From Pseudoflavonifractor sp. Marseille-P3106 (GTDB lineage Bacteria; Bacillota; Clostridia; Oscillospirales; Oscillospiraceae), in NCBI GenBank assembly GCA_900169975.1, contig LT827126.1, positions 62,001 through 126,000 on the forward strand: 64,000 bases of DNA, read 5' to 3'. Below are positions 1 through 8,002 of the stretch, piece by piece (the stretch's first letter is position 1; each line of letters starts with the position of its first letter). The notes under the pieces were generated by a model that searched no databases, was not told where the DNA came from, and saw only the letters and a list, made by a program, of their open reading frames with translations. The position numbers and the translations under genes are program-made.

Positions 1-398
1 CCGAATGGGATATGTCCTCCGGCGAAGTGACGCATCCAGCGCACCAACGGGGACGAAACGCCGGGAGCAGACCTCCGGGCAGGAACGGCATTCGAGGAGA
101 GCGGCAAAAGCAAAGCATGTGAAAAGGGTGAAAACCTTCTCCATTCCATACGTCTATCCCTATTGAATCGGGCACCGTCCATCCGCGAACAGCGTTCACC
201 TACCGGCGTGATGGTTCGCCGTTTCATGCAAACACACACCAAACGACGAAAGCTGGGAGCGCTGTCCACATCCAACGCATCATGGGCGGTATTTCAGCGA
301 GAAGCCGTGCATGAAAAATCAACGCTCTGCGACAAACTAATATCGCCGTCCGGCGAAACCATTTTACCACAGAGCGCGTAGAAAAACAGGAGAGAATT
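1..398. other. Left edge, no confident gene
   Basis: A plus-strand frame is open from the window edge to a stop at 164-166 and would end in a basic, low-complexity peptide. It may be the 3' end of a gene that starts outside the window, but nothing in it is recognisable. I see no convincing gene between 166 and 398. Confidence 0.4.
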
Positions 399-1255
<857 letters not shown>

Positions 1256-1261
1256 CAGCAG

Positions 1262-1287
1262 CTATCGCAAGGTGTACCTTTTGATAG
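1262..1287 (+). repeat. Putative invertase crossover site, left copy
   Basis: A 26-bp imperfect dyad with outer arms CTATC / GATAG and a central GGTGTACC. Its right half (CCTTTTGATAG) resembles Hin hix half-sites. It matches the reverse complement of 1398-1423 at about 19 of 26 positions, including 13 consecutive bases (GTGTACCTTTTGA). The two sites therefore lie in inverted orientation, as needed for inversion. Confidence 0.65.
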
Positions 1288-1304
1288 CCACTTATACATA
1301 AGAA

Positions 1305-1333
1305 ATCATAGCACAACCCCGGCTCGAGAGCAA
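1305..1333 (-). promoter_or_regulatory. Promoter inside the putative invertible segment, facing away from the surface gene
   Basis: On the minus strand, TTGCTC (1333-1328) is followed after exactly 17 bases by TATGAT (1310-1305), a good sigma-A type promoter. In the present orientation it fires leftward, antisense to the 3' end of the recombinase. Inversion between the two dyads would point it at the surface-protein gene starting at 1643, with a leader of roughly 200 bases. Confidence 0.55.
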
Positions 1334-1397
1334 GCATTTCCGTCATTTTTCTCGGCAGAGTCTGCAACTTTTTCCTGATTACGCCCCAAAAGGGCAA

Positions 1398-1423
1398 ATG
1401 TCAAAAGGTACACATTTTGACAC
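1398..1423 (-). repeat. Putative invertase crossover site, right copy
   Basis: A 26-bp dyad with perfect 8-bp arms TGTCAAAA / TTTTGACA around GGTACACA. It is the inverted partner of 1262-1287. The central dinucleotide is asymmetric and the same in both sites when aligned, which would fix the polarity of recombination and favour inversion of the segment between them. Confidence 0.65.
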
Positions 1424-1642
1424 TTATACCCATGGAAACATCTGCCGGGAAACGGCAGCCTCGTGGGAAAGGTGGTGATGGGATATATGAATGTGAATGC
1501 GGCAACGCCGCTTAAGGAGCGTCGAAACAAAAATCGCCCGCCTGGAGGCTTTCTCGCAAATTGTATAGGGCTCTCCCAAAACTGCGGCGTCGCCAGAGAG
1601 CACATATTAAATACCCGCTATCTTAACGATGAGGAGGAAAAA

Positions 1643-4600
1643 ATGAAGAAGAGAATGACTAAACTGATGAGTATGCTGCTGTGCTGCGTGATGTTGCTGG
1701 GACTTTTCCCCACCGCAGCATTTGCGGGCGCTATCGGAAGTGGTCGCCAGCGCGATGAAACGGCTCCCAAAGCGCCTGTGCCCGCCATCGACGTGGAGTG
1801 CGAGTACGGCGTCACCTACAGCTATGACAACAGCGTTCCCGCTGAGGTCATGGCCACGCTGCCTACCAACAGCTACACCTACTCCGTCGGCCAGAAGGTC
1901 ACGACGGCGGCAAAGCCCGAGGACGTTGTGGTTGGCGATTACGTCTGGAAGTTCCAGACCTGGCAGCTGAACGGCGTCAATGTTGCCCCCAACACCCAGG
2001 TAGGGATGGTCAAGGGCGGCCTGGCGTTTACCGGCGTCTGGGCGGTGAAGCCCGCAGAGTACGGCATCACCTACAGCTATGACAACAGCGTTCCCACCGA
2101 GGTCATGGCCACGCTGCCCACCAACAACTACACCTACTCCGTCGGCCAGAAGGTCACGACGGCGGCAAAGCCCGATGACGTCGCTGTTGGCGATTACGTC
2201 TGGAAGTTCCAGACCTGGCAGCTGAACGGCGTTGATGTTGCCCCCAACACCCAGATTGAGATGGTCAAGGGCGGCCTGGCGTTTACCGGCGTCTGGACCA
2301 AAGAAGCAAAAAATCCCAATGAGTATGGTGTAACCTATATCTACGGCGAGAATGTGCCCGCCGAGGTCATGGCTACGTTGCCCATCAACAACTACACCTA
2401 CTCCGTCGGCCAGAAGGTCACGACGGCGGCAAAGCCCGATGACGTTGTGGTTGGCGATTACATCTGGAAGTTCCAGACCTGGCAGCTGAACGGCGTGGAT
2501 GTTGCCCCCAACACCCAGATTGAGATGGTCAAGGGCGGCCTGGCGTTTACCGGCGTCTGGGCGGTGAAGCCCGCAGAGTACGGCATCGCCTACAGCTATG
2601 ACAACAGCGTTCCCGCTGAGGTCATGGCCACGCTACCTACCAACAACTACACCTACTCCGTCGGCCAGAAGGTCACGACGGCGGCAAAGCCCTATGACGT
2701 CGCTGTTGGCGATTACGTCTGGAAGTTCCAGACCTGGCAGCTGAACGGCGTGGATGTTGCCCCCAACACCCAGATTGAGATGGTCAAGGGCGGCCTGGCG
2801 TTTACCGGCGTCTGGGCGGTGAAGCCCGTAGAGTACGGCATCGCCTACAGCTATGACAACAGCGTTCCCGCTGAGGTCATGGCCACGTTGCCCACCAACA
2901 ACTACACCTACTCCGTCGGCCAGAAGGTCACGACGGCGGCAAAGCCCTATGACGTCGCTGTTGGCGATTACGTCTGGAAGTTCCAGACCTGGCAGCTGAA
3001 CGGCGTGGATGTTGCCCCCAACACCCAGATTGAGATGGTCAAGGGCGGCCTGGCGTTTACCGGCGTCTGGGCGGTGAAGCCCGCCGAGTACGGCGTCACC
3101 TACAGCTATGACAACAGCGTTCCCGCTGAGGTCATGGCCACACTGCCCACCAACAACTACACCTACTCCGTTGGCCAGAAGGTCACGACGGCGGCAAAAC
3201 CCGAGGACGTTGTGGTTGGCGATTACGTCTGGAAGTTCCAGACCTGGCAGCTGAACGGCGTTGATATTGCCCCCAACACCCAGATTGAGATGGTCAAGGG
3301 CGGCCTGACCTTCACCGGCGTCTGGACCCGCGAGACCGTTGAGGCCGTGAAGCCCGCCGAGTACGGCGTCACCTACAGCTATGACAACAGCGTTCCCGCT
3401 GAGGTCATGGCCACGCTGCCCACCAACAACTACACCTACTCCGTTGGCCAGAAGGTCACGACAGCGGCAAAACCCGAGGACGTTGTGGTTGGCGATTACG
3501 TCTGGAAGTTCCAGACCTGGCAGCTGAACGGCGTGGATGTTGCCCCCAACACCCAGATTGAGATGGTCAAGGGCGGCCTGGCGTTTACCGGCGTCTGGAC
3601 CAAAGAAGCAAAAAATCCCAATGAGTATGGTGTAACCTATATCTACGGCGAGAATGTGCCCGCCGAGGTCATGGCTACGTTGCCCATCAACAACTACACC
3701 TACTCCGTCGGCCAGAAGGCCACGACGGCGGCAAAGCCCGATGACGTTGTGGTTGGCGATTACATCTGGAAGTTCCAGACCTGGCAGCTGAACGGCGTCA
3801 ATGTTGCCCCCAACACCCAGGTTGAGATGGTCCAGGGCGGCCTGACCTTCACCGGCATCTGGACCCGCGAGGCTGTGAAGCCCGCCGAGTACGGCGTCAC
3901 CTACAGGTATGACAACAGCGTTCCTGCTGTGGTCATGGCCACCCTGCCCACCAACAGCTACACCTACTCCGTCGGCCAGAAGGTCACGACGGCGGCAAAG
4001 CCCGAGGACGTCACGGTTGGCGATTACATCTGGAAGTTCCAGACCTGGCAGCTAAACGGCGTCGATGTTGCCCCCAACACCCAGATCGAGATGGTCCAGG
4101 GTGGCCTGACCTTCACTGGCGTCTGGACCCGCGAGGCTGTGAAGCCCGCCGAGTACGGCGTCACCTACAGCTATGACAACAGCGTTCCCGCTGAGGTCAT
4201 GGCCACCCTGCCCACCAACAACTACACCTACTCCGTCGGCCAGAAGGTCACGACGGCGGCAAAGCCCAAGGATGTCACGGTTGGCGATTACGTCTGGAAG
4301 TTCCAGACCTGGCAGCTAAACGGCGTCGATGTTGCCCCCAACACCCAGATCGAGATGGTCCAGGGCGGCCTGACCTTCACTGGCGTCTGGACCCGCGAGG
4401 CTGTGAAGCCCGCCGAGTACACTGTCACCTTCGACGCCAACGGCGGCTCTGTGTCCCCGGCAAGCGCCATCACCGGCACAGACGGCAGACTGTCCGATCT
4501 GCCTACTCCGACCCGCAGCGGCAGCTACTCCTTTGACGGCTGGTACACCGCGGTAAGCGGCGGCGAGAAGGTAACGACCTCCACCGTCTTTACTGAGAAC

Positions 4601-5443
4601 AGCACCATTTACGCTCACTGGACCCGCACTGGCGGCGGTTCTTCCGGCAGCTCCCACAGCGGCGGCTCTACATCCTACGCTATTACTGTGGCCGATGCCG
4701 AAAACGGCAGTGCGACCGCAAGCCGCAAGAGCGCCAGCAAGGGAACCACCATCACCGTAACCGCCACCCCCGATAAGGGCTATGAACTGGATACTTTGAA
4801 AGTCACCGACAAGAACGGCGACAAGGTGAAACTCACCGAAAAGAACGGTAAATATACCTTCACCATGCCCGCTTCCGCTGTGACCGTCAAAGCCACTTTC
4901 ACAAAGACTGCGGAGAATCCCTTCACCGACATCAACGACGATGCCTACTACAAAGACGCTGTGATTTGGGCGGTGGAGAACGGTATCACCAAAGGTACCT
5001 CCGGCACCATGTTCAGTCCCGACGCAGCCTGCACCCGCGCCCAAGCCGTGACCTTCCTGTGGCGGGCTGCGGGTTCTCCCGCACCGAAAACCACGGCCAT
5101 GCCCTTTGCCGATGTGAAGGCCGGCAGCTACTACTATGACGCGGTATTGTGGGCCGTGGAGAACGGCATCACCAAGGGCACCAGCGACACCACCTTTAGT
5201 CCCGACGTCAAGTGCACCCGTGCGCAGATCGTCACTTTCCTGTGGCGTAGCCAGAAGTCTCCCGCCGCGGCCTCTGTAAATGTTTTTACCGATGTGGCGG
5301 CAGACGCCTACTATGCGGACGCTGTGAACTGGGCTGTGGCAAAGGGGATTACCAGCGGGACCAGCGCCGCTGCGTTCAGTCCCAATGCGGATTGCACCCG
5401 TGGCCAGATCGTGACCTTCCTGTATCGTTGCCTGGGTAAGTAA
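1643..5443 (+). CDS. Secreted SLH-anchored surface protein with ten SHIRT-like tandem repeats
   Basis: The start at 1643 is chosen because GAGGAGG lies directly upstream and the first 29 residues form a signal peptide (KKR n-region, LLCCVMLLGLF core, AFA-G cleavage). The 1266-residue product has ten repeats of about 85-90 residues from about residue 54 to 924. Each runs YGVTYSYDNSVPAEVMATLP...WKFQTWQLNGV...FTGVW, a pattern like the SHIRT fold of rod-like streptococcal surface proteins. Next come an InlB/Listeria-Bacteroides type repeat (DANGG...FDGWY...YAHW, about 925-995), a Ser/Gly linker, a divergent repeat (about 1012-1090) and three SLH domains (about 1091-1266) for wall attachment. It is likely a length-variable stalk or adhesin. 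Upstream inverted dyads suggest phase-variable expression. Confidence 0.9.
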   Translation: MKKRMTKLMSMLLCCVMLLGLFPTAAFAGAIGSGRQRDETAPKAPVPAIDVECEYGVTYSYDNSVPAEVMATLPTNSYTYSVGQKVTTAAKPEDVVVGDYVWKFQTWQLNGVNVAPNTQVGMVKGGLAFTGVWAVKPAEYGITYSYDNSVPTEVMATLPTNNYTYSVGQKVTTAAKPDDVAVGDYVWKFQTWQLNGVDVAPNTQIEMVKGGLAFTGVWTKEAKNPNEYGVTYIYGENVPAEVMATLPINNYTYSVGQKVTTAAKPDDVVVGDYIWKFQTWQLNGVDVAPNTQIEMVKGGLAFTGVWAVKPAEYGIAYSYDNSVPAEVMATLPTNNYTYSVGQKVTTAAKPYDVAVGDYVWKFQTWQLNGVDVAPNTQIEMVKGGLAFTGVWAVKPVEYGIAYSYDNSVPAEVMATLPTNNYTYSVGQKVTTAAKPYDVAVGDYVWKFQTWQLNGVDVAPNTQIEMVKGGLAFTGVWAVKPAEYGVTYSYDNSVPAEVMATLPTNNYTYSVGQKVTTAAKPEDVVVGDYVWKFQTWQLNGVDIAPNTQIEMVKGGLTFTGVWTRETVEAVKPAEYGVTYSYDNSVPAEVMATLPTNNYTYSVGQKVTTAAKPEDVVVGDYVWKFQTWQLNGVDVAPNTQIEMVKGGLAFTGVWTKEAKNPNEYGVTYIYGENVPAEVMATLPINNYTYSVGQKATTAAKPDDVVVGDYIWKFQTWQLNGVNVAPNTQVEMVQGGLTFTGIWTREAVKPAEYGVTYRYDNSVPAVVMATLPTNSYTYSVGQKVTTAAKPEDVTVGDYIWKFQTWQLNGVDVAPNTQIEMVQGGLTFTGVWTREAVKPAEYGVTYSYDNSVPAEVMATLPTNNYTYSVGQKVTTAAKPKDVTVGDYVWKFQTWQLNGVDVAPNTQIEMVQGGLTFTGVWTREAVKPAEYTVTFDANGGSVSPASAITGTDGRLSDLPTPTRSGSYSFDGWYTAVSGGEKVTTSTVFTENSTIYAHWTRTGGGSSGSSHSGGSTSYAITVADAENGSATASRKSASKGTTITVTATPDKGYELDTLKVTDKNGDKVKLTEKNGKYTFTMPASAVTVKATFTKTAENPFTDINDDAYYKDAVIWAVENGITKGTSGTMFSPDAACTRAQAVTFLWRAAGSPAPKTTAMPFADVKAGSYYYDAVLWAVENGITKGTSDTTFSPDVKCTRAQIVTFLWRSQKSPAAASVNVFTDVAADAYYADAVNWAVAKGITSGTSAAAFSPNADCTRGQIVTFLYRCLGK
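1802..4413 (+). repeat. Ten near-identical tandem repeats inside the surface-protein gene
   Basis: Units begin at about 1802, 2057, 2321, 2576, 2831, 3086, 3359, 3623, 3887 and 4151 and are 255-273 bp long. They are almost identical at DNA level, including synonymous positions. Units 2-3 and 7-8 share an unusual linker (TKEAKNPN) and the variant start YIYGENVPAEV, which indicates block duplication by recombination within the gene. Confidence 0.92.
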
Positions 5444-5470
5444 CTAAGGGATGCGGAACTCCATTCTAAT

Positions 5471-5501
5471 GGCGCACTTCTATACAGGCTGACGCCTGTA
5501 T
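5471..5501 (-). other. Candidate oriT of the mobilisable element (MOBQ-like)
   Basis: Read on the minus strand, a perfect 8-bp hairpin (ATACAGGC / GCCTGTAT, 4-base loop) is followed at once by AGAAGTGCGCC. MOBQ origins such as RSF1010 and pIP501 have the same plan: a hairpin next to a nic site of the type TAAGTGCGCC. It lies about 0.6 kb upstream of the relaxase gene. The match was judged by eye. Confidence 0.5.
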
Positions 5502-5519
5502 CGTGCGCTCTGCGAGGCG

Positions 5520-5553
5520 AACAGCCCGGACACCTGAATGTCTGGGCTGTTTT
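5520..5553 (+). terminator. Rho-independent terminator downstream of the surface-protein gene
   Basis: Arms AACAGCCCGGACA and TGTCTGGGCTGTT pair fully around a short loop and are followed by TTTTG. It probably ends the surface-protein transcript. Confidence 0.65.
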
Positions 5554-5616
5554 GCGTCACTTCGTTCCGTACAAGGGGCTGCACCCCTTGCGACGCTTGC
5601 GCGTCTATCCCTGCCC

Positions 5617-5666
5617 ACTTTGCGGCGGGCACAATCTGCTGACGCAGACAGTCCCCGCCGCAAAGT
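5617..5666. repeat. Nested inverted repeat ahead of the mobilisation genes
   Basis: Perfect 13-bp arms ACTTTGCGGCGGG (5617-5629) and CCCGCCGCAAAGT (5654-5666) enclose a second small hairpin TCTGC-tgac-GCAGA. A further hairpin, AAGGGG...CCCCTT, lies just upstream (about 5572-5590). This may be part of oriT processing or an accessory binding site. Confidence 0.5.
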
Positions 5667-5689
5667 CTGGAAATCCCATATCCTCAGCC

Positions 5690-5723
5690 AGACCGTCTAC
5701 TGAAAATGTAGGCGGTCTTTTTC
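5690..5723 (+). terminator. Terminator-like hairpin before the DUF3847 gene
   Basis: AGACCGTCTAC and GTAGGCGGTCT pair around a 7-base loop and are followed by TTTTT. It lies 36 bases before the start of the mobilisation genes, so it may act as an attenuator that insulates them. Confidence 0.6.
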
Positions 5724-5758
5724 TATCCCATCAATCTATCAGCCAGGAGGTATTCATC

Positions 5759-6070
5759 ATGTACGAAAAAGAGCTTGCGAAGCTGAGAGCCGAGAAGGAA
5801 AAAGTAGAGCGCCAACTTGTACAGGAGCAGCACAAGAAACAGCGCTTGGAAAACCGCGCCGCCCACTATGAGCGCGGCGAGCGGACGAGTCAGGCGCATG
5901 ACCTCATTGTCCGCAGCGCGGATGTCCAGAGCATCGCGCCCATAACGAAACTGCTGACCCGCGCCGAGTACTATGCCTTTGCCGAAAAGGTTTTTGCCCT
6001 GCCGGACGTGAAAGGTTTGCTCATGGAGGCCGTCAACAAACACAATAAAAACGAGTTTGGAGGTGACTGA
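5759..6070 (+). CDS. DUF3847 family mobilisation-associated protein
   Basis: A 103-residue protein that begins with a long charged coiled coil (about residues 2-45, KELAKLRAEKEKVERQLVQEQHKKQRLENRAAHYERGER) and ends in a compact helical part (LTRAEYYAFAEKVFALPDV). This matches the DUF3847 proteins that commonly precede MobA/MobL relaxases in Clostridia elements. The start at 5759 has AGGAGG at good distance. The relaxase follows with its ribosome binding site inside the last codons, so the pair is co-transcribed. A role as a relaxase accessory (relaxosome) protein is inferred from context. Confidence 0.75.
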   Translation: MYEKELAKLRAEKEKVERQLVQEQHKKQRLENRAAHYERGERTSQAHDLIVRSADVQSIAPITKLLTRAEYYAFAEKVFALPDVKGLLMEAVNKHNKNEFGGD

Positions 6071-6072
6071 CC

Positions 6073-7548
6073 ATCGCCCTGTATCATTTCCATGTGACCC
6101 AGATCAAACGCAGCGCGGGACAGTCCGCTGTTGCGGCTGCCGCCTATCGCTCCGGAGAAAAGCTGCACAGCGAGTATTATGGTGAGGACAGCGACTACAC
6201 CCGCAAGGGCGGCGTGATCTGTTCTGAAATCCTGCTGCCCTCCCATGCCCCGCCGGAATATGCAGACCGCGAAACCCTTTGGAACGCCGTAGAGAAAGCC
6301 GAGCGCGGAAAGAAAGCCCAGCTTGCATATAGCTTTGACATTGCCTTGCAGAATGAATTTTCCCTTGAGGAAAACATCGCTCTTGCAAGGCAATTTTTGT
6401 TGGAAAACTTTGTGAGCCGCGGTATGGTAGTGGACTTCGCTGTGCACCAGCCCGACAAGGAGGACGGCGGCATCCCCAACCCGCATTTCCACGTCATGTG
6501 CCCCATCCGCCCCATCGAGCCGGACGGCAGATGGGGCAACAAACAACGGCGGGAATATGTGCTGGACGAGTATAGGGAGCGCATCCGGGACGAAGCCGGG
6601 AACTATGTGTTCAACGCCGTGCCCACCACCGACTGGGGCAAGCCGGAAACGCTGGAAGCATGGCGGCAGGCGTGGGCTGACCTGTGCAACGCCAAGTTTG
6701 CCGAGAAGGAATTGGATTGCCGCATCGACCACCGCAGCTATGTCCGCCAGGGCGTGGAGCAGGTCCCCACCGTCCACGAGGGCGTCAGCGTCCGGGCAAT
6801 GGAGAAGAAAGGCATCCCCACGGACAAGGGCGATTTTAACCGCTGGGTGCGCTCTGCCAACGCCAAGCTGAAAAATATCCGGCAGACGATCGCCAATCTG
6901 CTGGCATGGCTGAAAGAGGCAAAAGCCGAGCTGTCCAAGCCGCAGGAACCGCTGCTGGCCGATCTGCTGGGCCGCTATTATTCCGGACGCAACGCAGGGG
7001 CGTGGAGCCAGAAAGCCAAACTGGGCAACCTGAAAAGCTACAGTGCGGCTGTCAACTATCTGTCCGCCAACAGGATTTATACCCTCTCCAATCTGGAAGA
7101 GCGGCTGACCTGCCGTAAGGAAACCGCCGATTCTCTGAAAGCGTCCCTCTCCGCCAAGGAAAAGCGCATGGGCGAGTTGGACAGGCTGGTGCAGCTTGCG
7201 GGCTTTTACCGGGAGGGCAGACCTGTCTATGACAAGCTGAACAGCATCAAATGGAAGAAAAAGCGGGAGGAATGCGCCGCCGAACAGGAACATGCGCTCC
7301 ACTTTTTCTATATGGCGCGGCGGGAACTGAAGCCCTATCTGGCGGAGGGCGGCAAGTTGCCTGTGAAGGACTGGCAGGAGGAAAAGACGCGGCTGCAACA
7401 GGAGTGCCAGGAGGAAGCCGGAAAGCTGAAAAAAATCCATGCCGACCTGAAAAGCATCCGGCAGATCCAGTACGCTGTAGGGAGCGTACAGTATGACGAG
7501 CAGCATCGTGCACAGGCCCGCACCCGCAAGAACGAAATCGAATTATGA
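6073..7548 (+). CDS. MobA/MobL family relaxase (MOBQ-like)
   Basis: Relaxases nick oriT and pilot the strand into a recipient. From 6073 the protein reads ALYHFHVTQIKRSAGQSAVAAAAYRSGEKL, the conserved MobA/MobL start. This places the likely nucleophile Tyr at residue 25, and the metal-binding motif NPHFHV lies near residue 137. The C-terminal half is a long charged helical region. The codon at the expected start (6073, 9 bases after GGAGG) is ATC, not ATG. The first conventional start is GTG at 6094, which would remove the first beta strand and lacks a ribosome binding site at proper spacing. CTG at 6067 is another in-frame possibility. The gene is otherwise intact, 491 residues from 6073. 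Confidence 0.85.
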   Translation: MALYHFHVTQIKRSAGQSAVAAAAYRSGEKLHSEYYGEDSDYTRKGGVICSEILLPSHAPPEYADRETLWNAVEKAERGKKAQLAYSFDIALQNEFSLEENIALARQFLLENFVSRGMVVDFAVHQPDKEDGGIPNPHFHVMCPIRPIEPDGRWGNKQRREYVLDEYRERIRDEAGNYVFNAVPTTDWGKPETLEAWRQAWADLCNAKFAEKELDCRIDHRSYVRQGVEQVPTVHEGVSVRAMEKKGIPTDKGDFNRWVRSANAKLKNIRQTIANLLAWLKEAKAELSKPQEPLLADLLGRYYSGRNAGAWSQKAKLGNLKSYSAAVNYLSANRIYTLSNLEERLTCRKETADSLKASLSAKEKRMGELDRLVQLAGFYREGRPVYDKLNSIKWKKKREECAAEQEHALHFFYMARRELKPYLAEGGKLPVKDWQEEKTRLQQECQEEAGKLKKIHADLKSIRQIQYAVGSVQYDEQHRAQARTRKNEIEL

Positions 7549-7562
7549 GAAAGGAACTGCCT

Positions 7563-7898
7563 ATGAGAAAAACTCACCTCAGCACCACCCGCCCCGATGA
7601 GACCAACGTGATCGACCTTGAGAGCTGCTTCGATCCCATCTTCGACCCGCCCCAGAGTTTCCTTGACGCTTGCAGGAAGTATTGGGAAAATTACTATGAC
7701 GCGATGATGAGCGGCAAGCCCGCCGTCCCCACCTTCTATGTGCGGGACGAGGATGGTACGCTGTACTTTTATCATGGCAAGAGCCGCATCCGGGTATCGG
7801 AGCATTTCAGGCAGCAGGGCAAGACCTTCGGTGAGATTGCGGCAGATGCCATCCGCTTTGAGGCAAGGGCAAAAGCCCCCGCTGTAAAGGCAAGCTGA
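7563..7898 (+). CDS. Hypothetical protein of the mobilisation operon
   Basis: A 111-residue acidic protein (VIDLESCFDPIFDPPQSFLDACRKYWENYYDAMM...YVRDEDGTLYFYHGKSRIRVSEHF) with an alanine/lysine-rich tail. I do not recognise the family. The start at 7563 is preferred because AAGGAA lies at the right distance. An alternative start at 7545 overlaps the relaxase stop codon. Similar small genes often sit just after MobA/MobL relaxases, so a part in element transfer or maintenance is possible but unproven. Confidence 0.6.
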   Translation: MRKTHLSTTRPDETNVIDLESCFDPIFDPPQSFLDACRKYWENYYDAMMSGKPAVPTFYVRDEDGTLYFYHGKSRIRVSEHFRQQGKTFGEIAADAIRFEARAKAPAVKAS

Positions 7899-7928
7899 AC
7901 TATTTTACAAGGTTATCGTTGAATCAGA

Positions 7929-7976
7929 CCCGCGCTTATGGTATGCTTTATTCAGCAAGCGTATTGTAAGCGTGGG
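7929..7976. repeat. Long imperfect stem upstream of the integrase gene
   Basis: CCCGCGCTTA pairs with TAAGCGTGGG, and an inner TATGCTT pairs with AAGCGTA, giving a two-part stem of about 17 pairs that ends 26 bases before the integrase start. It could be a cis-acting control element or a recombinase site. Confidence 0.45.
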
Positions 7977-8002
7977 TTGTTTCGACTGTAAGGAGGAAGT
8001 CA

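Noticed and set aside
1430-1642. Riboswitch in the surface-protein leader
   Set aside because: Several small hairpins occur (CTGCCGGGAAACGGCAG, GCGGCAACGCCGC), but no core of a known riboswitch class could be matched.
1802-4413. Repeat array read as a CRISPR or satellite
   Set aside because: Units of 255-273 bp are fully coding, in frame and lack spacers.
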